A stretch of 27,298 nucleotides of DNA from JANWHZ01 sp035758575 (GCA_035758575.1 DASTXH010000045.1:1-27298), one strand, 5' to 3'; counted from the first letter of the stretch, positions 15,086 to 23,347 are shown. Numbers and translations: made by a program. The notes: generated by a model from the sequence alone, not told the origin.

Positions 15086-17854
15086 TTAACCTGTAGGCGC
15101 TATGCTATCGCCTGGCAGCTCTCCGCCATCCGGGCCTGGCTCTTTGGCCCCTGCCCCGTCTTCCCTTTTATCCTCAGAGGATGTTATCAGTTTTGGGCCT
15201 TTTTCGTCGTATTCTACCGCATACAACCTACGTGAGCTTTCGGTGACCGCCGCAGACACATCGCTGCTCGCCTCATCCTTCGGCAGCACAATAGTCTGCC
15301 CGGACAGCGGCTCAAGCGAATCTTTAGCCGCAATCTTCGCATAGAAGTTATACGTTGGCAGATTAAGAATGTCGCCTTGCTCAATGTACGGCTTAAACTG
15401 ATGCAGCAATAATTCTTCTGTAGCCGGACTCTTGGAGCGGAATGCTACAATCGTACCCACGTTATCCAAAATAGTGTTGAGCATGGATTGCTCTTTCAGC
15501 TGCGACACCGATTGCTGTGCCATCGTTACGAACAATTTGTACTTTCTGGCCTCGGAGAAGAATCCCATAAACGAACTGCTGGCAAAGTTTTGAAACTCGT
15601 CCACGTACAGATAGAAAGGCCGTCGCTCATCTTCGGACATTTCTTCGCGCCGCCAGGCAGCAAGCTGCAATTTAGCAAGTACCGTCGTGCCGAACAATGT
15701 GGAGGTATCTTCACCAAGGCCACCCTTTGAGAAGTTGCAGATCAATATCTTGCCGCTATTCATAATCTCTTCGAAATTAATCGTAGACTTGGCTTGGCCT
15801 AGCACTCGTTGCGCCGACTCGGATGCCTCGAAGCGTTCAATCCTAGTAATCGGGCCGCCAGATATCTTAACCCGCTGCATTTCGCCAGCCTTGCCGAGCT
15901 CTTCTTTCCAGAAACGTTTGAGCCGTTCATCCTTGATGTTCCGCGTTACCTTTTTACGATATGACGCCTCGGTTAGTAGCCGGAGTACCGTAAACAATGT
16001 GGCGCCTTCCACAGTAAAGGCTGTGTGGATCGTATTGCGGAGTATCCGTTCGATACGGTAAGCGCTCGCACTATCATCATCGAATATTTTGCTCAATACC
16101 GAGATGACTGCTTCCGTCACCAAATCCTTCTCATGGGCGAGCGCACTGCCGGTCAAACCCTCGGGCAATTCTAACAGGTTCAAGCCGATAGGATAATCAT
16201 AATCACGCGGGTTGAAGTATATGACGTCTTTAATACGACCCTCAGGTATATACTTCAATAGCTTCTTAGCGGAGTCGCCATGCGGATCGACCACGGCCAC
16301 ACCCTTGCCGTTCTGGATATCCTGCACAATGCCGTATTCAAGCATGGTCGTCTTACCATTGCCCGTACCACCGATGATGTAGACGTGCCGCTCCCGTTCA
16401 TCGGCAATCAGGCCAACAGGCGTGCTCTCGCCATGGTAAACGTTTTCGCCTAGGACGATATCGAATGCACCCTTGTCGGCGTTGCGCTTAATCGCATTCG
16501 GCGCGGCAAGCGTCCGGCTCATTGAACGTGTAACACCCTCAGCCGTTACGGCTTGCTCGTACGGGAAGTGGTACAGCGTAGCAATCTCCGACGAAGATAA
16601 CACGTTTGAGTTAAACGTGAACATCGACGGCAGGCGTTGCCGGACTTTTCGCAGCAGAAAGGCTTGTAACTTTTGCCATACAGTGACAGGCACGATAACC
16701 TCTGCTAACTTCCTCGCAAGCGGTGGTAGCATACCTTTGCCTGCCCCCAATGCTTGGTATCCCGGCTCATCAAAAGTGGACATAGCACTGGCGATGCTCG
16801 TAAGCCGCATATCGGCGTCCAGCTCCTTTTTAACTGAGACGAAGGCACGGATGTCAGCATAAAATAGCGGCTCGCCAAGCTTATCTATCATACCGTCGCG
16901 CACAGCCTGTGCGGCAGGCGTTGCGACAGCGTCATCGTCTCCACCTCCACCGACGATTGACGGTAGTTCAAGCTTGCCGCCGAACAGATTTATGATGAAG
17001 ATCGCCATATTGAACAGGGATAGCAGCACTATGACCGTTAAACGGCATAACAACAGAAATAGGTTGACCGGCAGCGAGCTATTAAATTCCAGCAGCCACG
17101 GATTCTTGCCTTCCAGCAGCTTATTACGGATCCTGGCAGCCCGCCGGGGACTTTTGTAGGGCGTCAGTACCATCTGTATGGCCAGTGTTTCACCTGGTTT
17201 CGGCTTGGCGAGTGCACTTGCAAGATATGTCATGGGATCATGTGTCTCAAGCTCGGTATGCCGCCGCAGCGGGTATGCAAACGACCTCAGCTGTCGAAAG
17301 GCCTCGGCTACGGTGAACTCACCCTGGTCGGCCTCAAGATAATCATCAACTTGCTTGAACTGTAGTTCATGCTGGAGCGACGTGATGGCGTGCTGAAAGT
17401 ATTCCGTCTTGCCCTCAGGCACGCGCACGATGTAACGTGTGCCGTCGCGAGTCGATACTAATTCGCAGGTAAAGAGTTCTTTTCGCCTCAGCAAGTAATC
17501 TTCATACGTCTGTGATGAATACTGCGCATGCAGGATCTTAAACAGTTCTGTCATGGCATTGGCGGGGACTGACGTCGTGTGATGTGGCAATAACTCGTAG
17601 GTGACTGGCTTGATCTTCTGCTGGCGACGAAAATCCAGCCAATCAAGTAAAGGAACAATAACAAACGGCCACAGTACGAATCGGATAATGAGCAGCCAAA
17701 TAAAGCCATTGATCACCCAATCTATGGGCGATGTACCGAGCATAAGGTAGTGCTCGATAAAGTTCTCGTGAGGTCCCGTAACTATAGGGGCACTATCGCC
17801 ACCAAAGGTAGGCGCGGTACAGTCAGTCTGACCAAAATATTGGCAGATAGGCAT
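15086..17854 (-). CDS. TraD/VirD4-like conjugative coupling ATPase
   Basis: A 922-residue membrane ATPase that would deliver DNA to a type IV secretion channel. Two hydrophobic regions anchor it (about 46-70, and 260-292 with LPVNLFLLLCRL). The motor domain has Walker A G495GTGNGKT502, a following VAVVDPHGD, Walker B FYLYVDEFQNF (D752, E753) and the sensor-like MAQQSVSQL. After the motor is a C-terminal tail rich in acidic residues, glycine and proline. This form is common in Saccharibacteria and related CPR genomes. GAGGA lies seven bases before the ATG at 17854. It is third in an operon after a RadC-like gene. No relaxase or VirB4 is visible in the window. Confidence 0.9.
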   Translation of the reverse strand: MPICQYFGQTDCTAPTFGGDSAPIVTGPHENFIEHYLMLGTSPIDWVINGFIWLLIIRFVLWPFVIVPLLDWLDFRRQQKIKPVTYELLPHHTTSVPANAMTELFKILHAQYSSQTYEDYLLRRKELFTCELVSTRDGTRYIVRVPEGKTEYFQHAITSLQHELQFKQVDDYLEADQGEFTVAEAFRQLRSFAYPLRRHTELETHDPMTYLASALAKPKPGETLAIQMVLTPYKSPRRAARIRNKLLEGKNPWLLEFNSSLPVNLFLLLCRLTVIVLLSLFNMAIFIINLFGGKLELPSIVGGGGDDDAVATPAAQAVRDGMIDKLGEPLFYADIRAFVSVKKELDADMRLTSIASAMSTFDEPGYQALGAGKGMLPPLARKLAEVIVPVTVWQKLQAFLLRKVRQRLPSMFTFNSNVLSSSEIATLYHFPYEQAVTAEGVTRSMSRTLAAPNAIKRNADKGAFDIVLGENVYHGESTPVGLIADERERHVYIIGGTGNGKTTMLEYGIVQDIQNGKGVAVVDPHGDSAKKLLKYIPEGRIKDVIYFNPRDYDYPIGLNLLELPEGLTGSALAHEKDLVTEAVISVLSKIFDDDSASAYRIERILRNTIHTAFTVEGATLFTVLRLLTEASYRKKVTRNIKDERLKRFWKEELGKAGEMQRVKISGGPITRIERFEASESAQRVLGQAKSTINFEEIMNSGKILICNFSKGGLGEDTSTLFGTTVLAKLQLAAWRREEMSEDERRPFYLYVDEFQNFASSSFMGFFSEARKYKLFVTMAQQSVSQLKEQSMLNTILDNVGTIVAFRSKSPATEELLLHQFKPYIEQGDILNLPTYNFYAKIAAKDSLEPLSGQTIVLPKDEASSDVSAAVTESSRRLYAVEYDEKGPKLITSSEDKREDGAGAKEPGPDGGELPGDSIAPTG

Positions 17855-17901
17855 CCAGATATCCTCATGACATTCAGATCTGTCAAGATTACTGTACCAT
17901 G

Positions 17902-18315
17902 TTAATGTGATATATGAAATTTCGTTTTGTTTTTAAGCAACCCGTTCTGCCGAAAGCTGAAGTAGTCTCCCTTAGATACGATTACGTGATCACATACCGG
18001 AATGCCCAATAGCTCACCCGCTGCGACTAACTGGCTCGTAGCCTTGGCGTCCTGCCTGCTCGGGCTTACCGTGCCGGAGGGGTGGTTGTGTGCAATTATT
18101 ATAGAAGCTGCATGGTCTTTAAGCGGCCCCGCGAATATCTCACGCGGATGCACTAACGCCGTATCAAGAAGCCCGATCGTAACCGTCCGCCGTGCAATAA
18201 GTACGTGCTCGCTATCCATTGAAAGGCAGACAAAGTATTCCTGTCTCTTGGTACGGATAAAGCGCAGGTACGTAAGAATGTCTTCAACGGTGAGCAACGG
18301 TGCATCCCTACTCAT
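17902..18315 (-). CDS. RadC-like JAMM-domain protein
   Basis: A 137-residue protein with the RadC/MPN+ metal site: E26 in RQEYFVCLSMD, H76-N-H78-PSGTVSP-S86-RQ-D89, the exact HxHx7SxxD JAMM pattern. The N-terminal helix-hairpin-helix half of chromosomal RadC is absent, giving the short version often encoded on plasmids, phages and islands (as YeeS-type genes). No biochemical function is established; nuclease or deubiquitinase-like protease have been suggested for relatives. The start overlaps the upstream gene by eight bases. Confidence 0.9.
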   Translation of the reverse strand: MSRDAPLLTVEDILTYLRFIRTKRQEYFVCLSMDSEHVLIARRTVTIGLLDTALVHPREIFAGPLKDHAASIIIAHNHPSGTVSPSRQDAKATSQLVAAGELLGIPVCDHVIVSKGDYFSFRQNGLLKNKTKFHISH

Positions 18316-18745
18316 ATATGATCACAACTCCGCCCCGTGGCATCCAGCTTGTTATAAGGTGGAGCTTTTCCTTTGAGAAACCGTAGGTGATATACATCGT
18401 CCGGCACTCAGGAGCCTTAAGGAGTAGATCATTGGCAGTCGCAAACGTAACGTCTGCCGTTAGTAGAAAATCTTCTGGAAGCTTAGCCGAAAATGTCACG
18501 CTGTGCGGCATAGACAGTTCGCGGTCTTCAGCCATATGGTGAGCCACTCCAAATTCTGGCGCCCTAATCTTCAGCTCTCGCACCTGTCTTTCCACGGCAT
18601 GCATAGCCGAGTCCGGCTGATCGGCAACAACTACGGCCCTGCCGTACGGTAGCCTTTCTACAAGCGAATACGCCAAATACCGAGCAAAGTGATGCCCGTC
18701 AAGATGGCAATATTCAACGTGAAGCGCGTACACCACCAGCTCCAT
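18308..18745 (-). CDS. Hypothetical protein heading the RadC-TraD operon
   Basis: A 145-residue protein, unrecognised. It begins MELVVYALHVEYCHLDGHHFARYLAYSLVERL and has an alternating strand and helix pattern (AVVVADQ, HSVTFSAKL, GVVIIYE). This suggests a small alpha/beta fold, possibly nuclease-like or nucleotide-binding, but no catalytic motif is certain. The frame is open to 18790, but that start would put the first codons through a perfect hairpin with a U-run, so ATG 18745 is preferred. No strong Shine-Dalgarno precedes it. It overlaps RadC by eight bases and is preceded by a structured leader region. Confidence 0.6.
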   Translation of the reverse strand: MELVVYALHVEYCHLDGHHFARYLAYSLVERLPYGRAVVVADQPDSAMHAVERQVRELKIRAPEFGVAHHMAEDRELSMPHSVTFSAKLPEDFLLTADVTFATANDLLLKAPECRTMYITYGFSKEKLHLITSWMPRGGVVIIYE

Positions 18746-18760
18746 ACTGTGAAAAGAACG

Positions 18761-18928
18761 CAAAAATAATAGCAGTCGCAGCGACTGCATGTAGCCGTTT
18801 CGTCATGGGTACCCTTGCTAGGTTTTATCGGTAAACACAGAACCCGCCGCCAGCGGGCTCGCGCCCCACAACCCTTTCGGGCCATGACCTAGCAAGATGC
18901 TGAACGACGGGATCAGTATCTTGCTAGG
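18761..18928 (-). ncRNA. Structured leader or small RNA upstream of the transfer operon
   Basis: Read on the minus strand, segment A (18928-18914) pairs with segment B (18902-18888) in a 15-bp stem with one mismatch. Next come hairpins capped by GNRA loops (GCCC-GAAA-GGGT and GGGC-GCGA-GCCC) and a CCCGC/GCGGG stem. Segment C (18822-18814) repeats the 9 bases of A that pair with B, so B can pair with A or C but not both. A perfect GCAGTCGC/GCGACTGC hairpin (18788-18772) follows, with TATTATTTTT after it, resembling a terminator. The same bases also read as an extended -10 (TGCTATTAT, 18774-18766) for the gene at 18745. No known RNA family was recognised. This is the only gene-free stretch over 300 bases. 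Confidence 0.55.
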
Positions 18929-18977
18929 ATTTTAGACCATGCCTTCGAATCAAAGGTTTAGGCCCCATAAATTGTTC

Positions 18978-18995
18978 GTCTTACAAAAGTAAGAC
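18978..18995. repeat. Hairpin in the 18.9-19.1 kb intergenic region
   Basis: GTCTTAC 18978-18984, loop AAAA, GTAAGAC 18989-18995: a perfect 7-bp stem, followed by TTAAAAGG. It may be a weak terminator or operator between the divergent units. Confidence 0.5.
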
Positions 18996-19037
18996 TTAAA
19001 AGGAGTGTAGCATATATATTTTCGGCTCCGCAAGCTA

Positions 19038-19069
19038 GTACATATGTACGTGGACGATTACTTATGTAC
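19038..19069 (+). promoter_or_regulatory. Palindromic operator candidates before the second XRE gene
   Basis: GTACATATGTAC at 19038-19049 is a perfect 12-bp palindrome. A second copy of its half, ATGTAC, lies at 19064-19069 within an imperfect palindrome (TACTTATGTAC). Both are 18-50 bases before the start of an XRE regulator, as expected for autoregulatory operators. Confidence 0.55.
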
Positions 19070-19087
19070 GACCCAGACTTGTAAGTA

Positions 19088-19309
19088 ATGGCAAGTATCG
19101 ACAAGGTCTACGCAGAAATCGTTAAGCGCATCGTTAAAGAACGTAAACGGCAAGGCATCACCCAAGAGCGCCTGGCGACGTTGAGCAATATTGACCGAAC
19201 TCATATGGGTCTTATTGAACAGGGCCGCCGCAAACCTACGTTATCTACAATTCATAAAATCACCAATACGCTACACCTGACACTGGAGCAGCTCTTCAAA
19301 GGACTGTAG
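19088..19309 (+). CDS. XRE/Cro-CI family HTH regulator (second)
   Basis: A 73-residue single-domain regulator. The HTH covers about residues 10-68: IVKERKRQGITQERLATLSNI, DRTHMGLIEQGRRKPTLSTIHKI. It is divergent from the transfer operon across the structured 340-base region and upstream of the secreted-enzyme genes, so it is well placed to control both. The palindromes at 19038-19069 are candidate binding sites. There is no clear Shine-Dalgarno. Confidence 0.9.
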   Translation: MASIDKVYAEIVKRIVKERKRQGITQERLATLSNIDRTHMGLIEQGRRKPTLSTIHKITNTLHLTLEQLFKGL

Positions 19310-19432
19310 GCTTCCTCATTTCCGAGGCCGACCGCTGCGGCGGGCTGGCTGTGTTAGGCTATCAAGATCTTGCGTGCAACTTATGGGTCTGTTACGGTAA
19401 AATCATAAATAGCAAATCATGAGGGCTTTACC

Positions 19433-20752
19433 ATGTCAGAAATAGCCGTACAACCGCTCAACTTCAGCGAAACTTTACTTTTACCTGGAGATACACGGCA
19501 ACAAGAGGCTACGACAATGGTGAACGCCGAGATCGACCAACGTGCAAACCCCAGCCTCCTCCACAAACTGGGCAACCTAGCTACCAATGCGGCCGCTGCA
19601 GTCCAAGAAAGTATCAATGGCCTTGCGATTCGTGCACAAATGAAGGCATGGGATGCTGCTGAAGCGGTAAGTAATACCATTATCAGTACGAAAGAATACC
19701 TCAAGCAGAAAGGCGGCAAAGCAGCAGTCCGTATCGGACTGGCTGCACTCGCGCTCACTGGTACCGGTCTCGGTGCGCTCAAAGAAAGCAGTACTGCCTA
19801 CGCCGCAACAAACCAAGCAAATTACCAAATTGTTGATGGCCCGTGGTACCTTCATGCCCCGAATGGCCCGCCACAAATAGCCAGCACCACCATTGGCCTC
19901 GCCCAAACCGGCGATACGCTCACGATTGCTTGTCATGAAACGGGCGATACCGTCAGCGGTGATGCCGAATGGGATCTTGTCACTGACCAGAACAATGGCC
20001 TGACGGGTCTTGTTGCCGATTACGGTACGAATACCCCTGTTGGCGCAGCAGCCGGGACAGCACAAGGTCAGGAGAGTCAGCAGCTCACAGCGCTGGGGAT
20101 ACCGGAGTGCGGGGATAACAGCACGCAACCAGTCAATCCCGAGTATAACCGTGAAGCGGCCGTAGAGTGGGCATTAGCGAATGCCCAGGACCCACAGACT
20201 AACGGCGAAGAATGCACTAAGTTCGTAAGTGAAGCGTTGTGGGCAGGAGGAATGCCACAGGATTCGCAATGGAACAATAATGGCAGCTATTTAAGCGGGG
20301 AGCCTTTTCCGACTCTATTTGACGGCACTAAAACAGCGAATTCAGCACCTATGCTTATTAGTTACCTCGAACAAAACTACTCAACTCAATGGATACCTCT
20401 CGGCGAAATGAACGCAGGCAATAATAACGTTCCGGAGGCGGAACCTGGCGACATCATTGTGTATAGCTGGCAAGGCGCCAACCCCGACGGCAGCCCGGTC
20501 AGTATCGACCACCTTGCGTTTGTTGTCGGCGATGCATCCAATAACCCACAATACCCTATGGTGGCTGAATGGGGCCAGTTTGAGAATTATGGTCCTTCAG
20601 ACTACGTCAACAATCCGACTTCACCATACGTCGAACGAGGCTGGACGTACTCCGAGATAAACCATATGTACCTGCAGCAAGAGAAGGATCACCAGAATAT
20701 GACGGCCTATCTGCTGCATATCAATGGTGGTACCTTTACGCCTAGCTATTAA
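19433..20752 (+). CDS. Secreted amidase-domain protein (Amidase_6-like)
   Basis: A 439-residue exported protein. The ~95-residue N-terminal extension is followed by a hydrophobic segment (VRIGLAALALTGTGLGAL) and a signal-peptidase-like site A122-Y-A124. The middle (about 130-190) looks like a small beta domain. The C-terminal domain resembles the putative amidase family: YNREAAVEWALANA, then C261 in EECTKFVSEALWAGG as likely nucleophile, and H360 in IDHLAFVVGD. It would cut peptidoglycan, probably to open the wall for DNA transfer or cell contact. GAGGG lies nine bases upstream. The long region before the signal segment is unusual; an internal ATG at 19517 is a weaker alternative. Confidence 0.8.
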   Translation: MSEIAVQPLNFSETLLLPGDTRQQEATTMVNAEIDQRANPSLLHKLGNLATNAAAAVQESINGLAIRAQMKAWDAAEAVSNTIISTKEYLKQKGGKAAVRIGLAALALTGTGLGALKESSTAYAATNQANYQIVDGPWYLHAPNGPPQIASTTIGLAQTGDTLTIACHETGDTVSGDAEWDLVTDQNNGLTGLVADYGTNTPVGAAAGTAQGQESQQLTALGIPECGDNSTQPVNPEYNREAAVEWALANAQDPQTNGEECTKFVSEALWAGGMPQDSQWNNNGSYLSGEPFPTLFDGTKTANSAPMLISYLEQNYSTQWIPLGEMNAGNNNVPEAEPGDIIVYSWQGANPDGSPVSIDHLAFVVGDASNNPQYPMVAEWGQFENYGPSDYVNNPTSPYVERGWTYSEINHMYLQQEKDHQNMTAYLLHINGGTFTPSY

Positions 20753-20772
20753 AAGGAAGGAGAATATCTATA

Positions 20773-21312
20773 ATGCATCAGCCCAGTAGCAACCAGGAAG
20801 CTGCACGATCGTTGCAAAAATGGATTAACCGAACTCTGATGATAAGCGGTCTGCTATCCTTAGTGCTGTCGTTTATTATCCCCGGCATATCAGTGCTGCT
20901 GTTACTACTTGTTATTATCGTCTGTCTCATGGTGTGCGGTATCCTCAACTGGCGAGATAAACTTCACCTCGGACCCTATATATCCGGCATCTTACTCGGT
21001 CTGCTCGTCATATGGTGTGTGGCCCTCGTAGGATTTTACGGTCCGCACACCAAATCAGTCGGAGAATTTGGCGCAGGTATGGGTACGAGGGTGGTCAATA
21101 AAGACCTCGGTACTGCTCTCGGTGATTCTCTACTCGAACCCCAAGTGTACGCGGCTGCACTCTTTGGCTATGACTGTAACGGACTCTGGGGTTCAAACTG
21201 TTCAAATGCTCCTTTCTATGCGGCCGTCGTGATGGACTACGTGATCCTTATGGCGGGAGCCGTGGGTGGAAACCTACTGGTACGGTCGATACAAGAAGAG
21301 CGCTCCAATTAA
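20773..21312 (+). CDS. Hypothetical integral membrane protein
   Basis: A 179-residue protein with about four membrane segments: two adjacent ones across LMISGLLSLVLSFIIPGISVLLLLLVIIVCLMVCGIL, one at ISGILLGLLVIWCVALVGFYG, and one near the end (YVILMAGAVGGNLLV). The loop before the last segment contains two cysteines (GYDCNGLWGSNCSNAP) that could form a disulfide outside the cell. Family not recognised. It lies 20 bases after the amidase gene, with AAGGAAGGAG upstream, and 10 bases before the CHAP gene, so the three form an operon. It may belong to a minor channel or pilus component. Confidence 0.75.
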   Translation: MHQPSSNQEAARSLQKWINRTLMISGLLSLVLSFIIPGISVLLLLLVIIVCLMVCGILNWRDKLHLGPYISGILLGLLVIWCVALVGFYGPHTKSVGEFGAGMGTRVVNKDLGTALGDSLLEPQVYAAALFGYDCNGLWGSNCSNAPFYAAVVMDYVILMAGAVGGNLLVRSIQEERSN

Positions 21313-21322
21313 AGGGCCTATA

Positions 21323-21979
21323 ATGGTAAAAATGCGGACAGGACTAAAACGAAAAGTTCTTTTGGCGATCAGTGGCGTAATAGGGTGCGCCCTAACAGTA
21401 GCTGTCGTCTACACTATACTTCCTCTCCGCGAGAATATCAGAACGGCGCTGACAACAATGCAAGCCCATTTGAGTGCGCCGGCCACTGCACCATTCCCGG
21501 TCATCGATACGTACGGTTTGTCGAAAACGCAAATAGCAATTATTGACTTGGCGCGCCAAGAATATGCCAAGCACCCTATCAGTTACGACCAGAATGTACT
21601 GACATACACTCAGGGAGATAAGCAGGCATGGTGTGCAGACTTTATCAGCTGGGTCATGTTAAAGGTGGGCGTTCCCTATAACAATCCCAATTCAGGCAGC
21701 TGGCGTATTCCAGGCGTTTATACCTTACAGGAGTACTACCAGTCAATGCGGAAGTACGAGACGGTCGGCTCATATACGCCACAACCGGGCGACGTTGCGT
21801 TTTATATCGGCAAGAGTGCGTTCGGCCTAAATACAAGTGGCCACGTTGCACTGGTCATTGGAGCGGACCATGGCCACATGACAACTATCGGCGGCAATGA
21901 AGGCGGACGGCTGCGCATTGACACGCAGGCCATACAACCTGGCGTCAACCGATTAGTGGGATTCGGACGGTTAGATTAG
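21323..21979 (+). CDS. Membrane-anchored CHAP-domain peptidoglycan hydrolase
   Basis: A 218-residue protein: one N-terminal membrane segment (VLLAISGVIGCALTVAVVYTIL) and a CHAP domain with C104 in AWCADFISWVM, H174 in SGHVALVIG, and a following polar residue in TTIGGNEGG. CHAP enzymes are amidases or endopeptidases that cut peptide stems of peptidoglycan. The start was set at 21323, since the frame open to 21266 would overlap the preceding gene by 47 bases. It pairs with the amidase two genes upstream, giving two different wall-cutting folds in one operon. Confidence 0.88.
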   Translation: MVKMRTGLKRKVLLAISGVIGCALTVAVVYTILPLRENIRTALTTMQAHLSAPATAPFPVIDTYGLSKTQIAIIDLARQEYAKHPISYDQNVLTYTQGDKQAWCADFISWVMLKVGVPYNNPNSGSWRIPGVYTLQEYYQSMRKYETVGSYTPQPGDVAFYIGKSAFGLNTSGHVALVIGADHGHMTTIGGNEGGRLRIDTQAIQPGVNRLVGFGRLD

Positions 21980-22065
21980 TTCAATTGGCTGCTAAGAGCA
22001 GGTATGTTTCTTAAGCCTCATAACTTCGAAGCGTTATTCAGCTTTATCCTTTATCATGCGCTTAA

Positions 22066-22785
22066 GTGGGCATATCACATAAACGAAGGGACGAGGTCAT
22101 GGCGCAAGCGCTGAAACGACAGGTCAGAAAAGTAATCAAGGAGCACTACGGAAACGATCTAAGAACGTACATGAGGAAAGCTGGAGATGGCCCCAAACTT
22201 ATGGAGATATTCGTGACAGCTCTCGCACATGCAATCCAACCGGGTTGCGTGCCTCCTGTTAACTGCATATGCGAAATCAATCAATTCGATGGGCATCCGT
22301 CACCAATTGACATAGAACTTGGTAGGCGTATACGAAATACCAGGGTTGGACATAGGTTATCAATTGAAGAACTAGCAGCCAGGATGGGCGTGCATCCAGG
22401 CTATCTAGACGAGCTCGAGCAAGGCAGACTCACTCCGGACGGAGACATTTATGACAGAGTCGCCAATGCTCTAGGAACTCCAGGCGTAAGGGAACGACTC
22501 GCGCGAGATTTAGACGAACAGACCGAGGCTGAAGGATGGATACGATATACGATTGCACGTTACTTCGGTCGTAGCCTATGGACATTCCGCCCCGAACTGA
22601 GCTACGAAGAATCAGTAGGACCATTCGTGCAGGCACTCGTTAGCCTATGTCCGGCGAAATCATCACCCATCAAGCCACCGTATGGTTACGAGGTTAAGAT
22701 GGAATCAGGCGAGCCTAAGGTCGTACCAAGTCCGGTTGAGTCGAAAAAAGTTCAAGAGCTTTTCGAGTCTTGCTCAGAGATGTAA
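22066..22785 (+). CDS. HTH-domain protein with N- and C-terminal extensions
   Basis: A 239-residue protein with an XRE-like HTH in the middle (about residues 85-130: ELGRRIRNTRVGHRLSIEELAARMGVHPGYLDELEQG). The N-terminal part holds a small cysteine cluster (GCVPPVNCICEI), the C-terminal part is unassigned. The GTG at 22066 lies eight bases after a TATCAT box; ATG at 22099, following GAGG very closely, is the alternative start. Codon use and rich arginine content look somewhat different from neighbours. Role unknown, probably regulatory. It may be the last gene of the mobile element or first of the flank. Confidence 0.65.
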   Translation: MGISHKRRDEVMAQALKRQVRKVIKEHYGNDLRTYMRKAGDGPKLMEIFVTALAHAIQPGCVPPVNCICEINQFDGHPSPIDIELGRRIRNTRVGHRLSIEELAARMGVHPGYLDELEQGRLTPDGDIYDRVANALGTPGVRERLARDLDEQTEAEGWIRYTIARYFGRSLWTFRPELSYEESVGPFVQALVSLCPAKSSPIKPPYGYEVKMESGEPKVVPSPVESKKVQELFESCSEM

Positions 22786-22810
22786 TAGTGGCCTAAGCCA
22801 ATACGCTTCA

Positions 22811-23316
22811 CTACAGCAAAGGTTCCACGCGGGCAAGTTTGATCGTCTTTAGCACTTTCCGCTGGTACGGATCTTTATCCGGGAACATATCTATGAGAGT
22901 CAGCGCACTGAATGTCACGTGATCGCCTTTGTGAAGACGCGCGTGTTGCTGCACCGTCGCATGTGGCAGAAAACCTTCGCGGGCAAATTGAGGATCGTTG
23001 AGTTTCAGGCCGCCTTCTTCCAGTAGCGCGATGACGTCGTAGTGAAGCTTTACAAGACTGTCGGTCTTCTTGAGCAGTACTACTTGCGTCTGTTTCTCGG
23101 GACCAAAGAATTGATCCTCTTCAGCTATTGAAACAGCCTGTTGACGAGCATTAATAGTTCCTCTAGCTTCTTGATCATTGTAGGAACATCCCAATCAATC
23201 GCAAACGTGTCAACGATTGTTGCATGAAGAGGCCAGGTGGTTGATGCAAACTGGGCGCCTTCGGGAGCCTCTTCGAATAGTTGGATGATAGTGTATTTTT
23301 GAGTGAACGCTTGCAT
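22811..23316 (-). pseudogene. Frameshifted 2H phosphoesterase (2'-5' RNA ligase-like)
   Basis: Two frames each carry one half of a 2H phosphoesterase. The N-terminal frame from ATG 23316 (MQAFTQKYTIIQLFEEAPE) contains the first HxT motif in PLHATIVDTF. The second frame, down to 22811, begins to make sense at ARQQAVSIAEEDQFFG and holds the second HxT in FLPHATVQQH. The shift lies near 23140-23160 and equals one missing base; no slippery site is seen. Joined it gives about 168 residues, the usual size. Both catalytic motifs survive, so this is either a recent pseudogene or a sequence error. Confidence 0.75.
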
Positions 23317-23347
23317 CGCTTGTCTTCTTCTGAAATATCTACCGTGT

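Noticed and set aside
15044..15106. AGCATAGC inverted repeat across the convergent gap as a bidirectional terminator
   Set aside because: Arms are 8 bp with a loop of about 47 bases and no U-run on either side.
18658..18885. 75-codon minus ORF in the structured region before the transfer operon
   Set aside because: It runs through GC-rich hairpins and a terminator-like stem, has no ribosome site, and its product looks random.
19577..20128. 183-codon minus-strand ORF under the amidase gene
   Set aside because: No start signal and composition of an antisense reading; the amidase motifs are on the plus strand.
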